This document shows positions 53,570-63,468 of a DNA stretch of 64,000 nt, in pieces. The DNA lies in contig CAVOLE010000005.1 in the NCBI GenBank assembly GCA_963696665.1, positions 310,001 through 374,000 on the forward strand. The letters are read 5' to 3'. This stretch comes from Roseiarcus sp963696665. GTDB lineage: Bacteria > Pseudomonadota > Alphaproteobacteria > Rhizobiales > Beijerinckiaceae. Under the pieces are notes generated by a model. The model searched no databases. It was not told the origin of the DNA and saw only the letters and a list, made by a program, of their open reading frames with translations. The translations under genes and the position numbers were made by a program. Each line of letters opens with the position of its first letter. Positions within the stretch are counted from its first letter, which is position 1.

Positions 53570-54382
53570 TCACTTGGCGGTGATGATGGTGCCGACATGC
53601 TCGCCAGCGAGGGCGCGGATCAGGTTGCCGGCGACGAGGCCGTTCACGACCTGCACCTCGTGAATGTGACGCGCTTGCGCGAGGAAATCGAGCATCGGGA
53701 ACTCGAGGATCGAATCGTGCAGCCCCTTGGCTTTCATCTCGCCGACCGTGATCTTGGGGATGAATTTGGCGTTCTTCGACGTTTTGGGGTTCGCCGTGTA
53801 GAGGCCATTCTCGTCCTTGACGAAGATCATCGCCTTGCAGCCGAATTGCTCCGCGACGAGGAAGCATCCGGCGTCGGTGCGATAAGGGGGGATCACCCCC
53901 TCGGCTGCGGGGCGCGTCCAGAGGCCGTAGGGCGGCATGCCGCTGAAGACGACCGCGTTCACTTCGGTGAGATAAAGCGGCACCGCCGAGAGCCCGGCGC
54001 CGCTCACGGACGAGATTCCGTGCTGCGCCATGAGCTGGCCCAACATTTCCGCGTTCTGATCGGCGACGGAGGCGCCGAGCTGCGAGAGCACGCCGGCCGG
54101 CAGGCTCAAGCCCGCCGCGATCGAGTAGAGGTGTCGCGCGCGTGTTCCGGCGCCCGTTCCGATCAGCATCTGGTGCGTCTTGCGCGCGGCAAGGATCTCG
54201 TCCACGAGTGGAAAAACCGCAGCGCGCCCACGGTCGATGACGCTCTGCCCACCGATCTTGATCACGGTCGCGTCCGGCAGGATCCGAAAGTCAGCCGCGC
54301 TTTCAGCCTTCGCCTGAAGCTCGGGGTCCGTGAGCGATCGCTCCATGAGGAGCGCTTCGAGCTCCGATGCGGGGTTCGTCAT
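53570..54382 (-). CDS. mosB: Molybdenum storage protein, beta subunit
   Basis: Beta subunit of MoSto, 270 residues, first gene of the mosBA operon. It reads MTNPASELEALLMERSLTDP then DFRILPDATVIKIGGQSVID, and keeps GTGAGTRARHLYSIAAGLSL, SGAGLSAVPLYLTEVNAVVF and EGVIPPYRTDAGCF, the ATP and Mo-cluster pocket. The end EVQVVNGLVAGNLIRALAGE matches the alpha subunit end. Close similarity to the Azotobacter vinelandii protein is clear. ModE sites were not recognised upstream. Confidence 0.94.
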   Translation of the reverse strand: MTNPASELEALLMERSLTDPELQAKAESAADFRILPDATVIKIGGQSVIDRGRAAVFPLVDEILAARKTHQMLIGTGAGTRARHLYSIAAGLSLPAGVLSQLGASVADQNAEMLGQLMAQHGISSVSGAGLSAVPLYLTEVNAVVFSGMPPYGLWTRPAAEGVIPPYRTDAGCFLVAEQFGCKAMIFVKDENGLYTANPKTSKNAKFIPKITVGEMKAKGLHDSILEFPMLDFLAQARHIHEVQVVNGLVAGNLIRALAGEHVGTIITAK

Positions 54383-54412
54383 GGGATCCTCCCTCTAGCC
54401 GCGGGAAGCCAT

Positions 54413-54445
54413 GCATCGGGCGCGCGCGGTCTGCAAGCCCGATGC
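54413..54445. promoter_or_regulatory. Inverted repeat between mosB and the porin gene
   Basis: GCATCGGGC and GCCCGATGC make a 9-bp stem with a 15-base loop, 31 bases upstream of mosB and just after the porin gene's stop. It may end porin transcription or form part of the mosBA leader. Confidence 0.45.
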
Positions 54446-54471
54446 AAGCCGCGAGCTTTACGCCGATTGGG

Positions 54472-55188
54472 TCAGAAGTGATAGTTCACGCCGGCGGTGA
54501 TCACGTTGGCGCTGAGACGCGAGGCGTTCGAGATCGGCGGGGTCAGGAGATAGGTCGTCGTGCGGCTGCCCAGATCGAGATAAAGATATTCGATTTTTGC
54601 GCTCCAGCCGCCTGCGAGTTCGACTTCGACGCCTCCGCCGAGCGTCCAGCCGTCTCGCGTCTGGCTGCGATTGTCGGTGGCGACGAATGGGCCTGCCGCC
54701 GCGGTCGCGGTCGTGTCGACTTGGCCGAGGGCGCCGCCGCCGGTGGCGTAAAAGAGCCAGTTCCCGAGCGCGTAACCAACTCGCGGCCGCAGCGTTCCGA
54801 ACCAGGGGAGCCTCTGCGCGTAGCTCGCCGCGAGCGCCCCGCAAAGAGGCGGGAGGCAGGGCGCCGTGCGGGCGCCGCTGAGCCCGCTCCCCTCGAAACT
54901 CGCCTCGAGCCCGAGCACCCAGGGGCCCGTCTGCCAGTTGTAGCCGGCCTCGCCGCCCCCAACGACGCCGTCAAGCGACGTGTTGAAGGTGGGAAGCCCA
55001 AATCCTGCAATATTGAAGGCGTTGCGGCTCGAGCCGATAGCGCCGCCGACATTGAGCCCGACGTAAAATCCAGTCCAGGTCGGTTGGGCTTCCAGGGGCG
55101 GCAGTTGCGGCGCCGGCGGCAAGTCGGCTGCGCCCGCGGCGTCCCCAAGCGCAAACAGCGACAAAGCGGCGATCAGTATGCGGCGCAT
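54472..55188 (-). CDS. Outer-membrane beta-barrel protein (Omp25/31-like)
   Basis: A 238-residue porin-like barrel. Signal peptide ends ALGDAAGAADLP. Alternating strands: WTGFYVGLNVGGAIGSSRNA, GYNWQTGPWVLGLEASFEG, RDGWTLGGGVEVELAGGWSA, and a C-terminal Phe (VITAGVNYHF), the Bam recognition signal. Common as RopB/Omp31-type surface protein in Hyphomicrobiales. Confidence 0.9.
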   Translation of the reverse strand: MRRILIAALSLFALGDAAGAADLPPAPQLPPLEAQPTWTGFYVGLNVGGAIGSSRNAFNIAGFGLPTFNTSLDGVVGGGEAGYNWQTGPWVLGLEASFEGSGLSGARTAPCLPPLCGALAASYAQRLPWFGTLRPRVGYALGNWLFYATGGGALGQVDTTATAAAGPFVATDNRSQTRDGWTLGGGVEVELAGGWSAKIEYLYLDLGSRTTTYLLTPPISNASRLSANVITAGVNYHF

Positions 55189-55414
55189 CGGAATTCCCTC
55201 TCGCGCCCAAGCTACGGGCCGGAGGCTTAAAAGTTTGCAAACATGGCTAACGAATTGCGAAGGGCGGGGCTAAAGCCCCAGACCTCGTACCCTCAAGGAG
55301 CGGCGCCGCAGGCGGCGCGTCTCGAGGGACGGTCCAGGAAACGCGGGACCGGCGGCTGCGCCGACTGGATCATCCTTCGAGACAGGATGAGGTCACGTGG
55401 GCGCCAGGCGCGGT

Positions 55415-55852
55415 TCAGTACGTCAGCCTGATCGGGACCGACTGGGCGCCGCCCGCATAGTTGAAGGCGGCCGAGGCGAACGCCGGCGCGCCCATGTGCG
55501 AGGGCGGATTGCGGGAGAATCCATAGCCTTCCTTCGGCTTGCCGAACATGCCGTACTGCATCTCAGTCTCGTTGTTCTCGGCGTGGAACGCGGCGACCGC
55601 ATAGGTTCCCGGCTTCAAGCCATTGAAGACGCAGATCGCCTGTCCCCCTTTGATTTTGGCGATGACCCCTCGGCTTTCCTGTCCGGCTTTGGGGAAGGCC
55701 TCCGCTCCGGCGTAAAGCCCGCAGCGAACGACCCCGTCGTCGTTCTTAAGCCCCAAAACCGGCACGGAGACCCGGTCCGCCGCTTGAGCGCTAGCCACGC
55801 CCGCGACGGCGGTCAATCCGAAAAGAAGGGAAGCGATGACGAAACTGCGCAT
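55415..55852 (-). CDS. DUF2141 secreted protein
   Basis: A 145-residue exported protein of the DUF2141 family, function unknown. Signal peptide ends ..SAQAADR. Signature: FNGLKPGTYAVAAFHAENNE and MFGKPKEGYGFSRNP. ATG at 55852 is preferred over an in-frame start eight codons upstream. The 226-base gap between it and the porin gene shows no gene. Confidence 0.85.
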   Translation of the reverse strand: MRSFVIASLLFGLTAVAGVASAQAADRVSVPVLGLKNDDGVVRCGLYAGAEAFPKAGQESRGVIAKIKGGQAICVFNGLKPGTYAVAAFHAENNETEMQYGMFGKPKEGYGFSRNPPSHMGAPAFASAAFNYAGGAQSVPIRLTY

Positions 55853-56070
55853 GGAATGGCCTCGCCTAAAGTCCAACCTGCGCTTGTTCTAGTCCGCCGC
55901 CGATTTCAAAACCGTGAAGAAGGTTTCGACAAACGCGGGCGTGACTGACGTCGACGCGGGCCCCGAGGCATGGATCTATGTCGAGGCTCGCGGCACAGCT
56001 GGCGGGGCGAGCCATGGGCAGCGCCTTGCGCTCTTGAGTTTACGCAGGGATCGCCCCGCTGCGTCTCCTC

Positions 56071-56100
56071 CCCCTCTTGTGGGGGCCCCCACAAGAGGGG
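56071..56100. repeat. Perfect 30-bp palindrome
   Basis: CCCCTCTTGTGGGGG followed at once by its exact reverse complement, in the 291-base gap between DUF2141 and the histidine kinase. No loop, no T-run. It could be a REP-like unit or a bidirectional terminator. Confidence 0.65.
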
Positions 56101-56143
56101 CGGGTGCGCTAACGGCATCGATTCTGCTGAAATGCACGAAGCT

Positions 56144-57562
56144 TTAGCTCGCCGCGGCGAGGGCTTTTGGCAAGAGAACGCTGACGATCAGTCCGCCCGA
56201 GTGGGAAGCGTTGGCGAGCGAAATCCGCCCGCCGTGCGCGAGCACAATGTCGCGAGCGATCGACAGGCCGAGGCCTGTGCCGCCGGTTTCCCGATTGCGC
56301 GAGGATTCGAGCCTCTGGAACGGCTCGAAGGCCGAATCGAACGATTCCGGGGGGATCCCGGGTCCATCGTCAGCGACGGTGACGATCCAGTCGGTCGCGT
56401 CCTCGCGAAGCGAAACCCGCGCTGCGCCGCCGTAGCGCACCGCGTTGTCGATCAGGTTCGCGATCATCCGCCGGATCGCCGTTGGCTTGCCGAAAGCCGT
56501 CACATGGTTCGGCCCATCATACTCGGCTTGAGCCCCCGCGTCGGACGCCTCGTCGCACAGGCTGATGAGGATCGACGCGAGGTCGAACGGCGCCGACGCA
56601 TCGGCGCTAGCGTCGCCTTCGGCGAAGCTCAGCGTCTCCGTCAACATGTCCCGCATCGCGTCGATGTTGGCGAGCATGCCCTCGCGCAGCTCGTTATCCG
56701 CGACGTACTCCGCCTGAAGCCGAAGCCGCGTGAGCGGCGTGCGCAGATCGTGCGAGATGGAAGCGAGCATTTGCGTCCGCTCGCTCACGAAGCGCTTGAG
56801 GCGCTTCTGCATCGTTTCGAACGCGCTATGAATGGCCGCAAACTCGCGGACCGCGGGGCGCGGCGTTTCAACAATTTCGGGCGAGCGTCCAAGCGCATCC
56901 GCCGCCGTCGCCAGCTGCGACAGAGGGGCAATGAGGCTCCGCGCGGTGAGAACCGCGATCGCGGCGATGAGCAGCATGCCAGCGAATAGGAAAGCCAGCG
57001 ACAGCATCAACCGTCTGCGCTGAGTCCTGAAGCTCGGCTCAATCGTGAGCCAGCCGCCGTCGTGCAGGTCGGCGGCGATGAGGAAAAACGGAGGCGTGAG
57101 CAAGTCCTCGCCGGACTGCAGAGGTCCGCTCGGCAAGGTTAAAGAGGCGTCAGCCGGCACAACGGAAATGGCCTCTTCCCCCGGACCCATTCCGACAGCC
57201 TCCACGGCGGGAGCGGCGGGTCCGCCGAGGTCGCTTCGAACGGTCGCCAGCACCCTGTTCAGCGGCCAGGGAGGATCGCTCGACGCGCGAGGCGGCGGCG
57301 CGCGGTCGAAACGAACCGTGAGCGATTCCCCGTTCGGGAGATTTCCCAAAGCGCTTGCTGGCTCTCTCGCCCCCGCCATCGCATTCCTGATGATTTCAAC
57401 CGCCGCGCCGCTTAGCCAACGGGCGCTGTAAAGGGCGTGGAGGGTCGGCGGGTGCAGCACGAACACAAGAGTGACGAGGATCTGAATTGCGATGACCGCC
57501 GCCGCGATCGCGGCGCCGATCCGTGCGGCAAGGCCGAGCCGCGCAAACGCCTGTCTGATCAC
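56144..57562 (-). CDS. Sensor histidine kinase
   Basis: A 472-residue inner-membrane kinase with GTG at 57562 overlapping the response regulator stop (GTGA). Two membrane helices (about 13-37 and 187-208) enclose a periplasmic sensor of some 150 residues; a HAMP follows. Phospho-acceptor His271 lies in ASISHDLRTPLTR; N box NLIDNAVRYGG, G1 DDGPGIP and G2 GTGLGLSIA are complete. It pairs with the upstream OmpR-type regulator; a divergent LTXXQ protein suggests an envelope-stress role. Confidence 0.92.
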   Translation of the reverse strand: MIRQAFARLGLAARIGAAIAAAVIAIQILVTLVFVLHPPTLHALYSARWLSGAAVEIIRNAMAGAREPASALGNLPNGESLTVRFDRAPPPRASSDPPWPLNRVLATVRSDLGGPAAPAVEAVGMGPGEEAISVVPADASLTLPSGPLQSGEDLLTPPFFLIAADLHDGGWLTIEPSFRTQRRRLMLSLAFLFAGMLLIAAIAVLTARSLIAPLSQLATAADALGRSPEIVETPRPAVREFAAIHSAFETMQKRLKRFVSERTQMLASISHDLRTPLTRLRLQAEYVADNELREGMLANIDAMRDMLTETLSFAEGDASADASAPFDLASILISLCDEASDAGAQAEYDGPNHVTAFGKPTAIRRMIANLIDNAVRYGGAARVSLREDATDWIVTVADDGPGIPPESFDSAFEPFQRLESSRNRETGGTGLGLSIARDIVLAHGGRISLANASHSGGLIVSVLLPKALAAAS

Positions 57563-58329
57563 GCCGGCTGCCTTATCGATTGCACCTGGCTCGTGAAGAC
57601 ATAGCCGCCGCTGCGGATCGTCTTGATGATCGCGGGCTCGCGCGGGTCGGCCTCGATCTTTCGCCTTAAGCGGCTGATCTGCACATCGATGCTCCGGTCG
57701 AAGGCGGCGCTCGACCGCCCCTTCGCGAGATCGAGCAATTGGTCTCGGGTCAGCACGCGCTGGGGCCTCTCGACGAAGGCCATGAGCAGGTCGAACTCGC
57801 CGCTCGTGACGTCGACGACGGCGCCGGTCGGGTCGCGCAACACGCGACCGGCCAGCTCCAACCGCCATCCGTTGAACTCGTAGGCGAACGGCATGTCGTC
57901 GGCGTCCGGCGGGGCCTTCGCCGCACGACGCAGGACCGCCTTGATCCTTGCGACCAATTCGCGCGGACTGAACGGCTTCACGACATAGTCGTCGGCGCCA
58001 ATCTCGAGGCCAATGACGCGGTCGACCTCCGAGCCCATCGCGGTCAGCATGATGACCGGGGGCCCCTTCTGCGCGCGCAGCTTCTGGCACAGCACGAGTC
58101 CGCTGTCTCCCGGCATCATGAGATCGAGGACGACGAGGTCGAAACGGCCGACCTCGATCGCGTTCATCATCTCGCGCCCATTGGCCGCCTGGGTGACCCG
58201 AAAGCCATGCTCGCCAAGGTACTTGCCCACAAGCGCGCGCAGCTCGTGATCGTCATCGACAACCAAAATGTGACAGGCGGCGCCTGTGCTCAAGAAAGCG
58301 GCTCCGAACCGAACAAATTCCGGCCGCAA
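57559..58329 (-). CDS. OmpR-family response regulator
   Basis: Receiver plus winged-helix regulator of up to 256 residues. VVDDDHELRALVGKYL supplies the acidic pair, LVVLDLMMPG the phospho-Asp, and VKPF the Lys. The DNA-binding end is RSIDVQISRLRRKIEADPRE. The start at 58329 is uncertain: a TTG at 58293 fits the family start better. Translationally coupled to the kinase; a 160-base divergent gap with the LTXXQ gene probably holds its target site. Confidence 0.92.
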   Translation of the reverse strand: MRPEFVRFGAAFLSTGAACHILVVDDDHELRALVGKYLGEHGFRVTQAANGREMMNAIEVGRFDLVVLDLMMPGDSGLVLCQKLRAQKGPPVIMLTAMGSEVDRVIGLEIGADDYVVKPFSPRELVARIKAVLRRAAKAPPDADDMPFAYEFNGWRLELAGRVLRDPTGAVVDVTSGEFDLLMAFVERPQRVLTRDQLLDLAKGRSSAAFDRSIDVQISRLRRKIEADPREPAIIKTIRSGGYVFTSQVQSIRQPA

Positions 58330-58492
58330 TTAATCGATGCCCAACATTGAGGCCAGAAGGAATTTGTAACCGAACATTTCAGCCGCCCGCGCGCGCACGC
58401 CCTTTGTCATCATCCGCAACACTAAGGAGATTTACCGGAAACATCGCGCGTTTAGTCCGGTCGGACCACCTTCATGCGAACCGGAGTTTCTC

Positions 58493-59110
58493 ATGCCGTT
58501 CCTATCCGCCCGGGCGACGCGAACCGCGGTGATTGTCGTCGCCCTTTCCGGCGCCGGCATTTGGGCGCTCCACGCCATGGACGCCCGCGCCGACCCGCCG
58601 GCTCAGGACAACAGTTCGCCGTGCGCCGAGGGGCGCGCTTTGTTCGCCGCGAAACTCGCCTATCTCGAGGCGCGCATCTCGCCCGAACCCAGCCAGGAGG
58701 ACGCCTGGCGACGGTTCGCGGACGCCATGCGCGCGTCCGCCGGAGAGGCCGACCGGGCTTGCGCCGCGGCCCCTCCGCGGCCCCTCCCGGTTGATGCAGG
58801 CGAACGCCTGAAGCGGATGGAGAGGCATGCGGCCGCCATGCAAGCGATGTTCGGCGCGATGGCCAACGCCTATGTGGCGATCGCGCCTAATCTAACCGCC
58901 GCTCAACGCGACATCCTGTCGCGGAACATCGTTCCCTGCCCGCCGTTCCCTTCCCCGACATGGGCGCCTCCCCTGCGGAGACATGGCGCTGACTTGCGGC
59001 CAGGGCGAGCCCGGCATCCCACAACTCGGCGCCGCCTTGGGGAGCCCCGCCGTTCTGATCTCGTCGAAATTGCCGCCTCGTTTTGTCAGATTGAAGGATC
59101 GCGCGGGTGA
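58493..59110 (+). CDS. Spy/CpxP-like LTXXQ periplasmic protein
   Basis: A 205-residue exported helical protein with a signal peptide (MPFLSARATRTAVIVVALSG) and an LTAAQRDIL motif typical of Spy/CpxP-type proteins. The last third is Arg/Pro-rich and unlike known members, so an error there is possible, but its stop overlaps the next gene's GTG by four bases, which supports the frame. Divergent from a two-component system, as CpxP is from CpxRA. Confidence 0.7.
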   Translation: MPFLSARATRTAVIVVALSGAGIWALHAMDARADPPAQDNSSPCAEGRALFAAKLAYLEARISPEPSQEDAWRRFADAMRASAGEADRACAAAPPRPLPVDAGERLKRMERHAAAMQAMFGAMANAYVAIAPNLTAAQRDILSRNIVPCPPFPSPTWAPPLRRHGADLRPGRARHPTTRRRLGEPRRSDLVEIAASFCQIEGSRG

Positions 59111-60056
59111 CGCTTGTCCTCGGAAATGACGTCAGGCGGCGAACCGCGCTCATTGGCGGATTGGCTCTTTTCGCGCTGAGCCTCTTCCTCGCGGGCGCGA
59201 CCATCGGCGCGTGGGCCGGCGTCGTGCGGATCTGGCCGGTGCGTTATTCGCTTCTCATCCTAGAGGGACCGCCGAAGCCATTTGTCAAAACGGCAGAGTC
59301 GCCGCCTGTCGCGGTCGAACTCCGCCGGGCGCCTCATGAAATACGCCGGCAAAATCGAGGTCCCATGCCCTAAACAGACGCAAAGGACGGCCGTGCTCCT
59401 CATCGCCGGGCAGTCCAACGCCGCGAACAGCGCCGCGCAGCGGTATGAGACTCGCCATCCCGACCGGGTCCTCAATTTCATGGGCGGTCGCTGTTACGTG
59501 GCGGCGTCTCCTCTTCTTGGCTCGACCGGCTTTGCCGGAGAGCCTTGGACCTTGATGGCGGACGAGCTCATCGACGCTCGCGCCTTCGACCGCGTGATCC
59601 TCGCGCCCGTCGCAGTCGGCGGCTCCGCCGTCGCGCAATGGGCGAAAAGTGGGGCGCTCAACACGTCGATGATCCCCCTCATCCAGGATCTCGTCACGCA
59701 CTATCGGGTGACGCACGTTCTCTGGCACCAGGGCGAATCCGACTTCGCGCTGAGGACCGATCCCGTCCGATACAAGGAAGAGTTCCTGTCGTTCGCGGAC
59801 ACGCTGCGCGCCAATGCGGTCGACGCGAAGATTTTCGTGTCGACGGCGACCCGATGCCTGCCCGGATGGTCCGAACCCAACGCCATTCAGGCGGCCCAAC
59901 ACCAGCTTGCCGCGGACGGCCCTCGCTTCGAGGCCGGGGTCGACACCGACAAGCTCCTGTCGGCTCGAGGATCGCTACGATGACTGTCACATGGCGAATT
60001 CGGGCGAGGTGAAGACCGCGAGAGCCTGGACCGCACTCCTGGCGCGGCATCCTTAA
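59107..60056 (+). CDS. SASA/sialate O-acetylesterase-like SGNH protein, two frameshifts
   Basis: Exported esterase of the sialic-acid-specific acetylesterase (SASA) type. GTG at 59107 starts a membrane anchor (RRTALIGGLALFALSLFLAG). The frame changes near 59328 (a GGG run) to LMKYAGKIEVPCPKQTQRTA and the Ser block LLIAGQSNAAN, then HVLWHQGESDF; it changes again near 59960 to RLEDRYDDCHMANSGEVKTA with the Asp-x-x-His end, and stops at 60056. Each shift is repaired by removing one base, leaving 315 residues. Coupled to the LTXXQ gene. Confidence 0.8.
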
Positions 60057-60184
60057 GAGGTCGAAGCGAGCGGGGTCACAGCTTTCGTGCGCGTCAACGT
60101 GCCGCTCGCCTCGCCACACCGCGTGCGTCTCTGTCGACACGCGCGGCAAGCTGACCAGATTGGCTAATCCAGATTAGATTGCTT

Positions 60185-63107
60185 TTATCGGTCCGCGAAC
60201 TGCTCCGGCCCTCCAAGCGCAGTTTCGAGCTCCTGCAACTGCTGGTAGTTGCCGCATTCTCCGAGGAGTTCTTTGAAATGATCCTGGGTCGCTTTCGAAA
60301 GCACCCAGCCGAGGGGAGCCTTCAGCGTCGGCGGCTGTCCTGGCTTCTCCGTGCACATTGCCAAATAAGCAAAATACGGACTGTCGAGGGAACTCACATC
60401 AAAGGGTTGGGTTTCGTCCAAGCTCACCTCTTCCGAAAGGTCGGGCGGGTTTCCAACCAAGTATGGCCGCGTCTCACGGATCTCGTCATTGATCTCGGTG
60501 CAAACCTCGGCGGCGAGTTCAGCGGCGGCCCAGTTTCCGTGCGCCTCGCGCACCTTTTCCAAGCCCTCAAACGGCGCGATGAATTCGTTGACCAATGCGT
60601 TCTCGACCCCCGTCGGATCGACCGAGAAATAATTCGGCGACGGTCTCGATATTTGGCGCTCCGCCACACTCACCCGGCATTGTCCAGGATGTTTTGTCGA
60701 TCCATTAATTCGCACTAGCATGTGGTTCTTGTCGAGGTCCGGATCGCTGCTGATCATGAGGATGACGAGTTTGACCTTGGGCGGCTCATCAGGGAGTTCA
60801 CCGTTCACCGCTCGCGCCGCAGCGTGAGCAAGCTCGAGCGCCGTGAGCGCGCCAAAATTCTCGAAATATCCGCCGTCGATTAATGCGCCGTTCCGCCGTT
60901 GGAGATCCCCCGCAGGTGACACGTAAGTGAAGCGCGCGCTATTATGCGCCGCCGTGCTCGCGCGAACGTCGTTTTGGAGCACGTTCAGCGCGTCGAGGCT
61001 GTCGACAAAGACATTGCGTTCGATCCGAACGTGACCAGTGATGATCCGGTTGCCAGTTTCCTCATGCGTGGCGTTGAGCAGAAGGATCGGACGCCAGGGC
61101 GGCCCGGCCCTCCGTTCGCGATCCGCCTTCCGTGAATGAGATGAGGTCTAAGAACGGTCGCGCCAACAGATTATTGCTTGCGTGCTCGAAACTTCTTTCA
61201 AGCGCCGTGCCGCGATCGCCCTGGCCGAAGTCCGGCAGAAAGCTAGACGGCGCGTCCTGGAAAACCAAGCTCGCGAGCGCAGGCGCCAGGAAATCCTCTT
61301 TGAGAAAATCCGTGGCGAGCGGGCACGCCTTGTCACCCGACTTCCCCGCTGTATCACCTGGCTTATCTGGCGTGCAGCGGTTCTCGTCGCGTTGCGTCAG
61401 GGCGGCCTCGAAGGCCGTAGCGCCGACGCTGCCGCCAGAGACGCCGCTGATGGCGAAGAGATACGGACGCACGCTGCCGCCCTCGATCTCAAAATCCTCC
61501 TCAAGGTGCTCGAGAACCGTCGCTGTCCAATAAGCAGCGCGGATGCCGCCGCCGGCCGTCGCTACGATCAGCTGGCACAGGCCCTTCGCCCTTGTAGGCA
61601 GCCTTCGCCTGCTCGTACCAGGCACCCGCCGCTTCCGCGACTGTCGGCCTTTCGTTCGGTGAAACCACTGCGACGCAGTCGCCGCCGTCACAGAGGCGCA
61701 CCCGATGGAACGGATGCAGCCATGCATTAACGACGCCAAAGACGATGGCAAACGCCATAGCACAGCCGCTGAGGGCCCGAGGCGTCGCCCATTCCCCAAG
61801 CCATTGCTTGATGATCGCGCGCCCACTCGCAAATTCGATCGCCAACTCGATTGCATTGGCGAGCGCGAAAATCGCGCCGAAGGCGAAATAGGCGACGACC
61901 ATCGAGCCCAGAGCCCCGAACCAGGTCGGAAATGTCCAAGCCAGGACCGCGACGAGAAAGGCGAGAGCGAACAGGCCGATGGTAAAGATCTTGATCTGCC
62001 TTTGCTGTCGAGCGTCATCCTCGGCTCGCTCCTGGGCGCTGGCGTCAGCCCCAAGCGGGGGCGTCCCAATTCCGCAGCCAACTGATGAACATCAGGAAGG
62101 CCACAGCCGAAAGGCTGATGGAGACGGTTCCAAACAGGAAGCCCTCGAGATGTCGAAGAGTGACGGCTGCGACCGCAGGGCCGCCAACACGCAGCGCTTC
62201 TCCGATGGTCGCGGCCCAACTGCCGAGAAGCAGCAATTCTCCGACGATCGCAGCCCGACTGACCCGGCGCGCCCACATGACCTTGCTAGCCGATGCGAAC
62301 TTTTTGCCCCGGCTTGAACGCCTCGTGTCTTCCGCCCAGACGAAGGCCGTGGCGAACACGATGGCTAACGGAGCGGTCCAGGCAAGGGCGCGGAGGACAT
62401 TGAAATCGGCCTGCAAGGGAAAGCTCCAGGCCGCCAAGGACAGATTGATCGCCGCAAGGAGGTGAGCGCACACGCCAAGAAGGCGAGGCGGCCAGTAGAG
62501 CCAGCGCTCATCGCCTCTGAGCACGCGGCTGTTTGCGCTTGTCTGCGGGATTTGCGCGCCACCCGAAGGAGGGGCAAGGAGGACGCCGTTTTTGAGGCCG
62601 CGGTCGATCCCGAGCCTCGCCGTATGCCACGTGTTCGCGGCCCAATAAAAAAGCGAAACGAATACGAAAATGATCGGCAGAACATAGCGCTCGCCAAGCA
62701 GGCTCAGGCCGAGTTCGCGACCTTGGTCGTTGAAGAACAGAAGATAGGCGGCCGCTGCGATGACGACGACCGGCCTCCACATGGCGGCAACGGCCTTCAG
62801 GAAGTCCCCAGCGCAACAGCGCCTTGAGCACGACCAAGCACAGGGCGCCGGCACCGACCCAGATCCCGAACCCGAGGAAGAGTCCTTTCCAACTCGTCGT
62901 ATCCGGGTGCAAATGAAGCCAGCCCGTTACTTTTGGCGAGAAAAGGCGCGCGTTGAGAATCCATGAGCCGACGCCAATTAGCAGCAGGATCAGCATGAAG
63001 CTCACGAAGCGTGAGACGCGGTAGCTCAATAAGCGTGAGATCCGGGGAAAACCCACGGCCCTGGAGAACACACCCTCGGCGCTCCCCCGCAAAGGCAAAA
63101 TCGCCAT
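60185..63107 (-). CDS. Multi-pass membrane patatin-like phospholipase, four frameshifts
   Basis: Large membrane-anchored lipase. ATG at 63107 follows GGGAGGGG. About 550 residues of N-terminal membrane helices (FVSFMLILLLIGVGSWIL, LFALAFLVAVLAWTF, and more) precede the patatin domain: GGGIRAAYWTATVLEHL with the oxyanion glycines and the Ser in FAISGVSGGSVGA; the Asp-Gly pair is in NGALIDGGYFENFG. Four +1 breaks near 62808, 62059, 61585 and 61098 are each repaired by removing one base (mostly homopolymers), giving about 972 residues. Confidence 0.82.
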
Positions 63108-63468
63108 GACCCCTCCCGTCAAAAAACTGTTTCAGGCTATGAAATCAGGCGCGCTGGCGTCCACCCCCGGTTTCCACGGACCAAATTGCGACGCATACCA
63201 GGAAGAATGCTGGCTACAATATCTCAAAATGCGCAAGGGCGCTGTGATCCTGCTCACACGGATTTCACCAATTAAAACAGTTTCTTCGTCAGGGTACGCA
63301 AATGCGGTACGAAAGAGAACTCTCGAACACTCGACATTTGGTTGCGCAAAGCGGAAACCGCCGCTATCATCATCGGCAATGGCGAATTCGATCGCCGGTC
63401 CGCGCCGGCCCGGCAATGGTGGAAGAAAGGAGCGGAAGACCGTTGACGAGCGCACCCAAAATCCCAGA
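63108..63468. other. Gap upstream of the patatin gene, no supported gene
   Basis: No credible coding region. A plus-strand open frame running from 63106 into the repeat has no similarity and no ribosome site; its end is shared with the element's T-rich arm. The patatin promoter should lie here. Confidence 0.55.
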
